A stretch of DNA of 64,000 nucleotides from Pomacea canaliculata. Lineage: Eukaryota > Mollusca > Gastropoda > Architaenioglossa > Ampullariidae. Below, one piece after another: positions 38,939-51,961 of this stretch (the first letter of the stretch is position 1; every line of letters begins with the position of its first letter). The notes beneath the pieces were generated by a model. It did not search any database, was not told the origin of the DNA, and saw only the letters and a program-made list of their open reading frames with translations. Location: assembly GCF_003073045.1 (NCBI RefSeq), contig NC_037592.1, forward strand, positions 8,472,047 through 8,536,046, written 5' to 3'. Position numbers and translations under genes: made by a program.

Positions 38939-41900
38939 AACTTGTTCTTCCCACTACCCCAATTTTTTCACAACCTACTATATAACGTGAACCTTGACAG
39001 AAATAAAAATGAAATCTACCGTTAATTTTAGTCATAGCTAGCATGATTGTTGTGGGAAATGATACTAAAGGCAGCTTACTAAGAAATACATAATACGCCA
39101 AAAGCTTCGTAATTACAGGCCTCCTGTCTGGCACTACATGATGCAAAGTAAGCTACTTTTGGTTTTCTGCTGTCACATGCAAGTGTTTCTTTTCAGTTCT
39201 GGTCTTTTTAGTTATTAAACAGTGTATTTTCAGTAGCAGGTAGTTCTGTTAACCTCTCATATCTCATTTCCTAAAACAACATGTAGTTATCAGCTTGACA
39301 GATTTAACTTAACTGTTTCAGCAGAACAATGTAGTCGGACCACACAGCTTTTGTCATCTGTGAGTAAAACTCTAAAAATAAGTCCAGAGATGGTTCCTCT
39401 GGCTTTATCAGTTTGTTGATGACAGATTTACACGTTTGAGGACTAAGTATTGTGGCAACTGCATGAACATAAATGCAGCAGTGGCTGCAGGGTTTATGTA
39501 ATTTTTTTTTTTTGGGGGGGGGGGGGATCAGTATCATTCCAGTGTCAGACTGACACCTTTGGCATTTTTTGTACTGACATTTAGCAGGTCCCTGTTCTTG
39601 ATACAGTTGCCATGCCCTGATCTTAGTAACATATACTGTCTGAAGGCAACCTCCCCTTCCTTTTATTTTTAACACATTTTGTGCTTATTGTAAGGACATA
39701 ATTAAACTACGCTGACATTGATAGAAATCTCAGAAGATTTTAAGTCCTGTAAAAAAAAGTAGTAATTTTATTTATGCTTGTTGCTAAGTGCTCAAATTCT
39801 GTGTTCAACTTTTGTAAGGGCTTAAGATGCCATAGAATATGCTTATTTTTCTCACTACCATGTGTATAGCAAGGTAGCATTGAACCATTATAAATTATGC
39901 ATTATTCAGGCTGGTGGCTGACAAGTGTTAGCTTCTAAAAGCCTCTAAATCAAATTGGGTCTTTTTTTGTCTTTGTTTTCTAGAGAAACAAATTAACCAT
40001 GACAAAAGTTATCATATTCTTGCAATCATTGTAAGATTCATGCCATCATGTACCTTTGGAGAAAGAAGGCTTAAAGATTTTTAAAAAATTTGAAGTTGAT
40101 TTAAGGAATTGTGAAGATTTAAGTATGAACGGCTGTGCTCCAAACTTAACTTTTGTCCATTACCTTTTTTGTGTTGAGAACAAATATTTTACTCACAGTT
40201 CTTCTGTAATAAAGATTGCAACTCCTTTTCATTTGAGGCTATACTACAGAAATAGGTTCATCAATGGAAACAATAAGTTTTTTAGATTTAACCTTTTTTC
40301 ACTTTTGTATTAACATTTTATCCCATTTTTATATACTAATGAAACACTAAGGCTGATATTATAATGAAGCTGTGGCTCACGTAAAAATGTTTTTGCATTT
40401 TTTGTTGAAAACTACATAAATATTCCTTTTTTTTCCTGTTCAAAATAATGTAGGTTGTTCTTTTGTAAGTCAGTGCGTACTAACTTAAATACTATCCACT
40501 ATTATGAGTGCTGATTTTTCACATTTTTAATACTCTACTCTCTGTCAGTGCTTGTAGAATTTATTGAAATATTTAACAGAGTATATTATTTGATTATCAT
40601 CATTGAATAAATGTTTAAGGATGGTAGCATTGGTTGCTTAGGTGCAGTTGATAATGAAATTATTCATTATATTTTGCAGTGTAAGGCTCAGGGTCTATTC
40701 GTGAGTTTAGATGAAAAGCATATATTGAATATATAGGATATTTTCCTTCTTTTTTTGTTTATTTTTTCTTAAGGTTTTCTTCTTGCAGTCTTCATTTTTC
40801 ACTTGAAGGTTGAATATCAAGTATCTAAATCGAAGTTTATTCTGATTTCCAAAATTGTTTTTCAGTTTTACTAATTTGTTGAATTGGTTTAGTTTCAGAA
40901 GGGAATATCGATATTATATATTTTGTTTAAGTTGAACTTCACTCCTTTATAATCAGCTTTTTTTTAAAATACTGAGAATTGCATCAGAGACCTCGGTGCT
41001 AATGGAGTGGCAAGCACAACAGAATTGGTAAATGCTGATTCAATTATGAGTTACAGAATTATAAAACGTAGCATGTGCTGAAGCGTAGTCTAACTTTTAA
41101 AAAAACTATCACTTTCTATCTCCCTTTCCATTCTTCAAAGAGGTGCAATTTTTAAGTCTTGCTTTTGTTATCGTCGAATACATTTTGGATTAAAACAGAG
41201 CTGAGCTCGTTTATGATAAGTGCAAATGGGTGATGTTTAATTTAAAGGCTTTTGCCATTTGAAGATAAAGTAACTTTGTCTGTCATATCAAGATTTGGAT
41301 TTCTACTTTATGCATGACTGTGATATATTTCAAATCTTTTTGGCCTATTTATTTCTACAGTGTTATTATTTGCTTGTTTTCTCCACCCAAGGTTAGTATG
41401 TATAAAATGCCTTAGTTTATTGCTTTAATGGGTCAATGTATGAATTATTGTCAGATCAGAGATTGATCCGTTGTATTGTATATAACAAAAAACCCCAACA
41501 TTAATTTCATTTACTGTAAATACTATTTCATCACAAGCAAGATCTTAAGTCAAAACAACCAGATCTCATTTAATCTGCATTGAGATTTCTTTTCTTTTAA
41601 AAAGAAATGACTCTGGAGTTTTTCATTTGACGAATGTACAACCCATGATTCAATTGCAACTTTTGTTGTTTATAGTTGTAAATATTCATTTAAAACAATG
41701 CATGAAGATGCACTGGTTCGTTTGTTTTGTTTTTTGGTTTTTTCTTACTAAGCTGATTGAAATTGAGAATTCATTATCATTTTTTAATCTGTCATGTAAA
41801 ACAAAGTTTAATTTCTTAGGTATCTTTACGAATAAATTTTTAAATATAAAAGGTGTACATTTGGGTTTTTTTTCTGTTATATGAATTTGGACTTTGGGTA

Positions 41901-42360
41901 ATCTATTGGGGAGGATATTTGTTTGAATCCGTGGTATCCTTCCTGTCAATCCAGCAAAACATGTAAACATTAAGATATAAAATTTATATCCTTTCACTGA
42001 TTGTCAGGGAGCTTTATAAATAACAGACCACTACTCATGGATCGCTAAAACAGTCACACATTATTCGCAGTTCCAGCCCCACCTAGACGACACTGCTCAT
42101 GCCAAACAACATATCATGTCTGGTTAGAATGACAGATGTTCTGAAAATGCATCTTAAGTTGTATTAAAGGGTAAGGATCAGAATGATGAAGGTGTGATAA
42201 TCTTTCCAAGTCGATGGGGAGGTTGGTGGAGAGCCTCGTCCTATTTTTTCAGTCGTACACTAAATTTGGTCGAAGATCCAATATCTCATGCTTTAATGAT
42301 AGGTTAGAAGTGCAGAACCGAACAGTGCTAAGCATGGGAAAGTTATAGAATAAAATTTTG
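38939..42360 (+). other. 3' untranslated region and downstream flank of synthase copy A, up to the gap
   Basis: No further coding exon. Candidate polyadenylation hexamers occur at 39002-39007 and 40208-40213 and near 40605. A T-then-G homopolymer tract lies around 39500-39527. From about 40980 rightward the sequence becomes a shortened, error-rich version of what appears at 46600-48345, ending at the run of N. Confidence 0.6.
39002..39007 (+). promoter_or_regulatory. Candidate proximal polyadenylation signal, synthase copy A
   Basis: AATAAA occurs 63 bp after the stop codon. A second hexamer at 40208-40213 could serve a longer transcript. The choice is not decidable from sequence. Confidence 0.4.
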
Positions 42361-42460
42361 NNNNNNNNNNNNNNNNNNNNNNNNNNNNNNNNNNNNNNNN
42401 NNNNNNNNNNNNNNNNNNNNNNNNNNNNNNNNNNNNNNNNNNNNNNNNNNNNNNNNNNNN
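42361..42460. other. Assembly gap (100 N)
   Basis: Exactly 100 N, a conventional placeholder for a gap of unknown size. It separates two copies of the same sequence. Confidence 0.99.
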
Positions 42461-44491
42461 ATTGTCGCGACCTGGCTGATGACACGGCAGCCAACTTCCG
42501 TGACACGACTTAAGGCGTGGAGAGGAAGATGTTGTCGCAGTGCTACCCTTTTGCTGTTGCAAGCATCCTGGGAGGGAGTTACATATATCAATGGTTTCCA
42601 CAGAAATACTTTTGTGCCTGCTGCGTGGATTAGCGGGCAAAGAATGTCGAAGCATTTCCTACTTGTTTTGATGACAGCATTTCTGTTACAAGGATAAGAA
42701 CATTTTTTTTATCCCCTCATTATTTGCTTTGCGTTTTTTTCCTTTTTCTTCCACTTTATTTTTAACTCATTATTTCTGTCCCAATCGTGCGATGGTTGAC
42801 AAGAATGAATCAGTGCGTCAAATGTATTAAGATAGGATTCCTCATAAAAAAGAGAGAAGGCGTAACACTTATGGTCAAATTTTGCTGCATATTTTCATTA
42901 CTCGGCCACTGTTACATGATTTGTCTTTTGTCATCTTTATTCTGCAGGTATTATAGCAGGCGTTGACTTCAGTGGGCAGACACGTTTAAGTCAGTACTAA
43001 CTGATTTCCTAGTTGGGTGACAGGTTATTTAAACCCACTTCCTATATGTCGAGCTACCAATCACCTATGCAACATCGAGGATGAACCTAGTTGTCACAGA
43101 CCTTCAGATCTAAAAGGTGAGATGGGCTATCTTATATAAACAAGCGTACTGATGAGGCTAAGACAAACATAAACATTAAAGAGGAACAAGTAACAGGACT
43201 GGAGTATTGTGTTTTGCAAAGGAATAGGAATAGGGTTAGTTAGCAAAACCGGAAAATGGGAGGGAAGGTGGACAAAAGGACTTGCTTTGTGTGGATTGTT
43301 GTAGTAGTAATGTTAGGAGGGGACATTTCAGTTGCTTTGTAAGGATTTTTATTGTGAGAGGTGGCGATATGGAAGTGGGGAAGGAGTTTCATTGGGTTTT
43401 GCATGCACAGTAAACTAATAATCATGCCATATGTTTTTGGGTGACGGAATAGCTTTGAGGCAGACATTGATATAGAGGTTCCCCTTGTGTAAGATATTTC
43501 TTTCACCGAGTGATGTGTGCACATCCTGCATGCTTTTTAGCATGTTGGTCATACCAACATACCATTTCTTGATCATTTGTTTTTTCTGTTCCTTTTTTTA
43601 TGGGTGAGTTCGAGGGCTCCAGGTTAAGACTTTTTTTCTTCATTTCCTTAGAGAGTCTATTAACGTGGTTCTCTGTAGATTTTTAGGCGTATTTAAAAAA
43701 ACTATCCAATCGGAGAACTGAAGACATGTATATTGATTAGAGACTTTCTGCTAGTTGAGGGTGCAGTTGTTGTCCCTCTTGAGGGTGCCTATTTTTGTTT
43801 ATGCTTTCATTGTAGATCTCAAAGAATCGAACGGTGGTTGATGAATGGGTGGAGTCATGCCTTGCTGTACAACGAAAGGAGAGAAGCAGATCATTTGTAG
43901 TCTCACAATATGTTAGCCTCTTGACTCTAAACCGTTGCCATGGACGAGTTTACCTCAGAGATTCATGATGGTGCCGCATACCTCTGTCGGTGCAAACATG
44001 TGAGTGATTCTTACTGGCCTCACCACTGAATCTTGTTTGTCATTTGCTGAACTTGTGACGCATCAAGTTCATAAGTTGGCAATGAGTCGAGTGTCCACAG
44101 CTTTTTAACTTCAGTATGTGTCTATTTTGTTACTGCTCTGACACTCTTGTTCCTGTCGGAACCGTATAGTAATGCCTCTTTCGCGCGGGCCTCTCTCGCG
44201 ATATACTCGAAGCTCTCGTTCTATCCGCCGTTGCTTCTTCCCTCTTGTGTATGCTGTGCAGTCTACAAGCTGAAAAATTTAGAGACGTTGCCGGGCGAAC
44301 AATATTTTGCGAGAAGCACAAGAAACCAAAACGCGTTTTGAAGAAACTCTCCTCTAGCTCTCCTTGACATTTCCAAGTTTGCTCTTTGAATGGAATAGGC
44401 TAACAAACATGTTACCTAATGGGCCTAGCTGCAAGGCATGATGGTGTTGTGAGTGGACTAAAATAGGATGTGTGCAGTTAATGGACACTGA
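42461..44491 (+). pseudogene. Broken partial copy of synthase exons 4-6 (likely artefact)
   Basis: Sequence matching exon 4 (42461 to about 42641), exon 5 (about 42950-43118) and exon 6 (about 43815-44491) of synthase copy A, including its stop codon context. Single-base deletions and insertions every few tens of bases destroy the frame. Exons 1-3 are absent because the segment begins at the gap. The introns are damaged as heavily as the exons, so the breaks look like sequencing error rather than mutation of a real pseudogene. It should not be counted as a third gene. Confidence 0.7.
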
Positions 44492-47400
44492 AACTTGTTC
44501 TTACCCACTACCCCAAGTTTTCACAACCTACTATATAAACGTGAACCTTGACAGAAATAATGAATGAAAATCTACCGTTAATTGTTTAGTCATAGCTAGC
44601 TTGGATATGTTGTGGGAAATGATACTAAAGGCAGCTACTAAGAAATACATAATACGCCAAAGCTTCGTAAACTACAGGCCTTCCTGTCTGGCACTACATG
44701 ATGCAAAGTAAGTAAGCTACTTTAGGTTTCTGCTGTCACATATGCAGTGTTTCTTTTCAGTTCTGGTCTTTTTAGTTATTAAACAGTGTATTTTCAGTAG
44801 CAGGTAGTTCTGTTAACCTCTCATATCTCATTTCCTAAAACAACATGCAGTTATCGCTTGACAGATTAACTTAACTGTTTCAGCAGAGCAATGTAGTCGG
44901 ACGCACACAGCTTTTGTCACCTGTGTAGTCAAAACTCTAAAAATAAGTCCAGAGATGTTCCTCTGGCTTTATCAGTTGTTGATGACAGATTACACGTTTG
45001 AGGACTACAGTATTGTGGGCAACTGGCCATGAACATAAATGCAGCAGTGGCTGTACAGGGCTTATGTGAATTTTTTTTTTGTGGGGGGGGGGGATCAGTA
45101 TCATTCCAGTGTCAGACTGACACCTTTGGCATTTTTTGTTACTGAACATTTAGCAGGTCCCTGTTCTTGATACAGTTGCATGCCTGATCTTAGTAACATT
45201 ACTGTCTGAAGGAACCTCCCTCCCTTTTATTTTAACACATTTTGTGCTTATTGTAAGGACATAATTAAACTACGCTGACATGATAGAAATCTCAGAAGAT
45301 TTTAAGTCCTGTAAAAAAAGTAGTATTTTATTTATGCTTGTTGCTAAGTGCTCAATTCTGTGTTCAACTTCTTTAAGGCTTAAGATGCAGAATATGTTAT
45401 TTTTTCTCACTACACTGTGTATAGCAAATGCTCCTCCGGTAGCATTCGAACCATTGAAATTCATGCATTATTCAGCTGGTGGCTGACAAGTGTTAGCTTC
45501 TAAAAGCCTCTAAATCAAATTGGGTTTTTTTGTCTTTGTTTTCTAGAGAACAAGTTAACCCATGACAAAGTTATCTATTCTTGCAATCATTTGTAAATTC
45601 ATGCCATCCATGTACCTTGGAGAAAGAGGCTTACAAGATTTTAAAAAATTTGAAGTTGATTTAAGGAATTGTGAAGATTTAGTATGAACGGCTGTGTGCT
45701 CCAAACTTAACTTTTGTCCATTACTTTTTTTGTGTTGAAACAAATATTTTACTCACAGTTCTTCTGTAATAAAGATTGCAACTCCTTTCATTTGAGCCTA
45801 TACTACAGAAATAGGTTCATCAATGGAAACAATAAGTTTTTTAGATTTAACCTTTTTTCACTTTTGTATTAACATTTTATCCCATTTTTATATACTAATG
45901 AAACACTAAGGCTGATATTATAATGAAGCTGTGGCTCACGTAAAAATGTTTTTGCATTTTTTGTTGAAACTACATAATATTCCTTTTTTATTCTGTTCAA
46001 AAATAATGTGTAGTGTTTCTTTGTAAGTCAGTGCGTACTAACTTAAATAGATACTATCACACTTATGAGGTGCTGATTGTTCACATTTTTAAATACCTCT
46101 ACTCTCTTGTCAGTGCTTGTAGAATTTATTGAAATTAACAGAGGTATATTATTTGATTATCATCATTGGAATAAATGTTTAAGGATGGTAGCATTGGTTG
46201 CTTGTGGTGCAGTTGGATAATGAAATTATTCATTACTATGTTTGCAGTGTAAGCTCAGGGGTCATTATTCAGTGAGTTGAGACTGAAATCAAGCAGATTA
46301 TTTTTATGATATAGGGATATTTTTTCCTTTCTTTTGTTTGTTTATTTTTTCTTTAAAGGGTTTTCTTCTTGCAGTCTGTCAGTTTGTCACTTGAATTTGA
46401 ATATGCAATGTATCTTAATCTGAAAGTTTAGTCCTGTATTGTTCCAAAATGTTTTCCAAGTTTTACATAAGGTTGTTTGCAACTAACTGGGGGTTGTCAC
46501 GTGTGCTCACAGAGCAAGGGAGTAGCGATAATATTTTATTATTTTTGTTTAAGTTGGAACTTCACTCCTTTATAATCAGCCTTTTATTTTTTAAAATACT
46601 GAAAGACATTTGCAAGTCAGGGAGACCTGGTAGCATAATGGTAAGGTGGCAAAGTCACCAACAGAAAATTGTAAATTGCTGGTATACAGATTATGAGTTA
46701 CAGAGATGTATAAATAGGTAGCATTTGCTGATCTGGAACTTTTTAAAAAAAAACAAGTATTCAGCTTTCTCATAATCCTCCCTTTCCATCTTCAGAGAGG
46801 GTGCAATTAAAGTCTTGCTGTTTGTGATCTGTGAATACAATTGTTTGGACTGTTTAATAAGAAACAAGAACGCTAGAAGCTCAGTATTACTGATAAAAGT
46901 GCACCAAATGGTAGAAATGTCTTAAGATTTAAAGAGCCCTTTTTGCCCACATTTTTTAAAGAGTAAAGGTAGACTTGTTCTGTCACATCAAGATTGGAAG
47001 GTTCTACTTGAATGCATGACTGTTGGGATAATATTTTCAAATCTTTATTGGCTATTTATTTTCCTAGCAGTGTGTATGTATATGTGCTATGTGTATTCTC
47101 CCCCACCCCAAGGATAGTATGTAAAATGCCTGAGGTTTTATTGCCTTTTAATGGGGGTCAGATAGTATAGTAATGTACTTGCCTCAGATCAGCAGATTGG
47201 AACCAGTGTATGTATATACACACACATTAAGAATTCTCATGTTACTGTAAACATACTTATCTCATTTCCATCACAAGCACAGATCTTAAGTCAAAGAAAC
47301 AACCAAGAACCTCATTTAAAGATCTGGCACTTGCAGATTTCATTTTCTTTTAAAAAGGAAATGACTATCCTGTGCAGTTTTTTTCATTCTTGACGACATG

Positions 47401-47837
47401 GTACAACCCATGCATTCAACATCTGCAAACTGTTTTGTCTGTTTATAAGGTGTATGGAAATATTCACTTTTAAAGAACAATGCATTCAAGATTGCACTGG
47501 TCCAGTTTGTTTTGGTTTTCTTTGGTTGTTTTTTTCTTACTAAGCCTGATCTGAAAATATTGAAAGCATATCATTTGATTCAATTTTTTTTTTAAATGCT
47601 GTCATTGTAAAAACAAGTTTAATTCTTTAGTGTATCTTTACGAATCAAATTTTTAAAAAAAAATAAAAAAGGATGATCAAAACAATTTGGGTTTTTTTTC
47701 ATGTATCAGATATGAAGCTTTGTGGACCTTTTGGTGGTGGTTTAAATTTCTAAAATTGGGAGGAGTAATTTGTTTGAATCAGTGCTGTTAATTCACCTTT
47801 ACCTGTCAATCCAGGCAAACCGATGTATAAACATTCT

Positions 47838-48340
47838 AAAGAATAATAATGAACATTTATATACCACTTTTCCAGTGATTTGCTCAGAGTGCTTTATAGA
47901 AATAATACACAGACCAATCGGATCAATTGGATCGCTAACAACCATGCACCATTATTCGCATGTACCAGACACGCTCACCTAGAACGGACACACCTGCTCA
48001 TGCACAAATCCAGACACATGATGCATGCTCGTGGTTAGGACATGGACAGGACTGTTCTGAAAACATGCATCTTAAGTTTGTATTTAAAGGGGGTAAGAGA
48101 ATCAGAATGATGAAGGCTGATGAGTAATCTGTTCCAAGCTGATGGGAGGCTTGGTAGGAGAAGGACCTCTGTCCATACGTCTTTGTTCTAGTGGTACACG
48201 AAGAAGCTTGGGTTCGAAGATGCACGAAGAAGTCATGCATGCGTTTAGATGGGATAGAGTTCAGAGAGGTGCCGAGGACCAGTACCAGAAACAGTAGGCT
48301 AAGTCATGGTGAAAAGCTTATAGAAATATAAACAGAAGTC
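47838..48340 (+). repeat. Interspersed repeat, longer copy with GCTCAGAGTGCTTTATA
   Basis: It opens with AATAATAATGAACATTTATA and TTTGCTCAGAGTGCTTTATA, as at 16258, then runs about 450 bp through GACACGCTCACCTAGAACGG- and ATGATGAAGGCTGATGAG-like sequence. A corrupted counterpart lies at about 41960-42360, left of the gap. No protein is encoded. The family is not named here. Confidence 0.5.
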
Positions 48341-48345
48341 AAGAT

Positions 48346-50220
48346 CTTATAAATAAAGCAGCGTGGATGGGGTAAGACCGTTGATATGTGATCCAATGTA
48401 CGCTCTATGCCTAATCCTCATCAAATTTGGTAGGAATATTTGTTTCTAATGCAGCACGGTCGTCGGCTGTATTTAGCAGATGTAGGTTGCATGTTAATTT
48501 TAAATGTTTACCTCCTAGGTTTTAAGACATTATCATTGGCTCCAGATTAAATTGAGAGGAAGAAATTGAACGCAGAACAAGCGGCGACAACATAATTTCG
48601 AATGTGAGTAGCAAGGGTGCAAACTCGATTTTGTTGTGGCAATGAGGTATTGAATAAGTGTTGTCACAGAAAGTTAACGCTTGTACTTTCTATTATTATT
48701 ATCCTCATCAAATCACAGGTCAGCATGAAAAATTATGGATACATCGCACTAATATGATTCCAGAAAAGTGATTGGAAATGTCTTATTTGCTTAGTCTCCC
48801 CGGATCATATATACACTGTATATATTAAGAACTACCAAATGTAACAGTACAAAAAGGTTTTGTTTTGTTTCTTGTTTGTTTGTTTTTTGTTGTTTTTTGT
48901 TTTTGGCTTTTGTAGGTGATGTCACTAATGAGAGCAGGCGCTGATGGGATGTAGGGTGGTGAGAATTGGCAACTGCCTAAGGCCCCGCGCCTGATGGAGG
49001 CACCGCGCTAACAAGTGCACCGTCAGGATGAGACAGTCCGTAATTTGCAGTGCAAATTAGTCATGCTAATAAAAATTTGTCAACACTTTTATCTGAAAAT
49101 GCATTCACAAATGATGAAGTAAATGTTTCACAATAGTTCTGAGACAGAAAAACAAAACTTGACAATTACAATATCAAGATCTGCTGTTTACTCTGAATTT
49201 AGACTACCGAAGAAATAAAAGTGATCATAAAAGAGCAATTTTAAAATTAAAAGTTTGGGACGGGCGGAATCTCACATCACAAAACTGTCTATTCGCGACT
49301 CGAAAGTGTCACAAAAAACTTTGTTGTGTATTTTATTATTATTTTTATTATTATTTTTTATATTTATTATATATTTTTTTTGCGATACTAGATCATCAGT
49401 GCTCTGTAAACTGCGTGGCTACCGATGCCTTTACTGCATTGTCCCATTGTAATTCTTGTAAGGACATCACTGGGAGAAGGCGCGAGGGTGTGAAGCAGTG
49501 CATTTTCTCCAACTACACGCTGACGTAAGTCGTGACGCAGGAAAGATTTGACGACAGCATTTTTTCCCCTCCCTGCGTCATCTTCGATTGAAAGGTCTGT
49601 GTCGGGTGAGCTCCTGTCAGTCAGTTGGTTTCCTGTTATGGCTAAATTCGATGGCAACACTCCAGGCATGTAGTCCCACCGTGAAGGAATACATCGTGAG
49701 CCGCGGCACACAGTGAAGGAAATCGGGTTGGATTACAGGCGCAGAGCTCGCTGCTGAGGTAAAGTATTTGTTTTGAAACCAAGCGTCAACTGGATTGGTC
49801 TCGTTTCAGTCGCTGCGACCTTGATTACACGCCAATGAACGACATAATTAATCAGGGCAACGACCTGAAGAAGATGCTGAGATAAGTCACTTGCGCGCGC
49901 AAGCACCCCATCTAGAGGGCATCGGAGCTCAACTGATGTTATGACCTTTGAAACCCTTATGACCTAAATGACCCTTGTAATTGCCAGATTAACATGTTTG
50001 TGGTAAAAACGATTGTATGTGTACTGACATTACTAGGATATAAATCTGGGTTCTAGTTTCTGGAATTTATAGAAGGGCATCTCCTCAGCTGTTGCTATTT
50101 CTCAGAAGGTAACACTCGTTGTCACGTGTTTTCTCAGAATGAGCATTTTTTTTCTGTGATGATGTTTCAGCGAGCTTTTTTTTTTGAGGCCTGCAGGGCA
50201 TCCGCTGACGAACACACACA
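48346..50220. other. Intergenic region upstream of the four-span protein gene
   Basis: No coding exon is recognised. T-rich tracts lie around 48860-48905 and 49325-49380. Around 49480-49760 the DNA is richer in CpG and includes GCTGCTGAG followed by GTAAAG at about 49750-49765, which could be the end of an untranslated first exon of the downstream gene. That is a guess from the donor match only. Confidence 0.35.
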
Positions 50221-51880
50221 ATGGAGAAACCAAGCTCTACAGGATCCGTACGCAAGCAAAGCGTGCGAACCGTGCGAAGAGGTACTCAAATGTCCAGTCA
50301 CTGGATAGGCTTTGCCATGAGCTAGGATAGAGTGAAAGGTGGCGTTTGCCTGTTATCTTTTATTTGTTTGTCTATCTCTGTGTTTGTCTGTGCGTGATCC
50401 CCAATCCTTTGCAAGAATACTTGTGGAACATGAGGTTGGTAATAGCTGTGCCTGTGTGTGAGTGTGAATGTGAGGGTGGTGAATGAGAGAAGACAAAAGC
50501 GTATAGAATTCACTGCCAGAAATACGATGGTACTCATGCTGCTCACATTTCGCAATTATTTGTATAAGAGGCCTTAAATTCATTACACCATCTTTACCTG
50601 AGAATCGCTTGGTGGTTGACATATATATCCTTGTGGAGATCTATCAATTAAGGTAAACCTAAAAGGGGTTACTGAAAATGCTGCTTCAAATTCCACTGCT
50701 GTGTTGGTGAACCTTTAACCTTTTTAACCCCAATCGACTCCCATAACAAATTAAATACAAGCAGACACACAATATGCAACCCAGGCACTCAATTAAAACT
50801 TCAACAAAAAACGAAGCAGCCAGAAACAAAATACAAACACACTGACTGAAGACACGTCAGCGGAAGTGTAAAGTGTTGGCCATGATGTCTGTGTGCAGAC
50901 ACGCGACTGTCTTATCAACTGGAACGCGAGGATCTTGCGGGACCGATGACGAAAAGTGATACACTTCACTTTGTGACCCTGTTCTTTGCTACAGTCGCTT
51001 TGGGGCTATCCCTCTGCGCTATGATCGGGCCAGGCTGGTTCGAAGTTTACGAGAAGAACACTGTAAGGCATTTGTTTACAAACTTGCTCGTTTGCATTTT
51101 TATAGAAATACACATGAATAGGGATACAATAGGGATTCTACCAGGTAGATGTACTTTATTTAGCATCCTCGCCCTCTGGCTACAGTGAACCAAGCCACGA
51201 ACTAATATCCCTGGACTGCTGGCAGACATTTTTTTCCCAGTAAACTGCTAAAACGAGGTTTTAGACGACATAGCTTCCGGTTTATTCACATTCTTTGTTA
51301 CGGCTCACCGAGACTAATAGCAGAGAACTTCGCAAGAGGTTAAGCGTTGGTCTTGGCAGACAGACAGCAGTCCAACTATACACGTCCTTGATGAAGCCAT
51401 GGACATGTTCAGGTGGTTTCCTTTCTGTCTGCCAAGACCAACACTTAGCCTCTTGCTAAGTTCTCAGCTGTTAGTCATGAACTGTCTTGTTTTATTATAT
51501 TACTCTTGCAAATTATGTAATAAAAACTATTTATTAACAACAACTGAAGTGTAAACGAAGAACAGCTAGGAATACAAACATCTAGAAGCTGTTAAGTAAG
51601 AGAGGCAGAAGATACATGTAAAGTGCCAATGAAGACGGAACCAGACATATTCATTCTGTGTAGGAAACGACTGACGAGGCGTACAGCACCACAGTCTATA
51701 AGCTGTGGGATCTGGGCAAGTGCTCAGAGTCGGAGATTATTTGCTTTGATTCCGAAGAGAAAACGTCGACGCTAGAGTTTCATTTGGGTAAGAAGAGTTC
51801 CTTGCACGAGACAGATGCAGAAATGCTGCAAGTGTAATTTACGATCCACGTATTGAATAATTCTTCTTCTTCTTCTTCTT

Positions 51881-51911
<31 letters not shown>

Positions 51912-51917
51912 TTATCA

Positions 51918-51961
<44 letters not shown>

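Larger units (their letters stand above)
42461..48345 (+). repeat. Redundant, error-rich copy of 36838-42360 (probable unmerged contig overlap)
   Basis: From its first base after the gap this segment follows 36838-42360 in order: synthase exons 4 to 6, their introns, the 3' region and the trailing repeat. Between about 44500 and 46300 it is nearly identical to 38920-40700. Towards the gap, at 42461-44480, it carries dense one- and two-base losses, in introns as well as exons. The other copy becomes noisy in the mirror position (about 40980-42360). That pattern fits two contig ends built from poorly polished long reads rather than a decaying gene duplicate. Confidence 0.8.

Noticed and set aside
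42461-44491. Reading the right-hand synthase copy as a genuine pseudogene or third paralogue
   Set aside because: Introns carry the same dense indels as exons, and damage rises towards the gap on both sides. Assembly overlap explains this better.
49388-49711. Minus-strand open frame of 107 codons
   Set aside because: No recognisable domain, no splice context and no support from neighbours; it is probably chance in a CpG-richer stretch.
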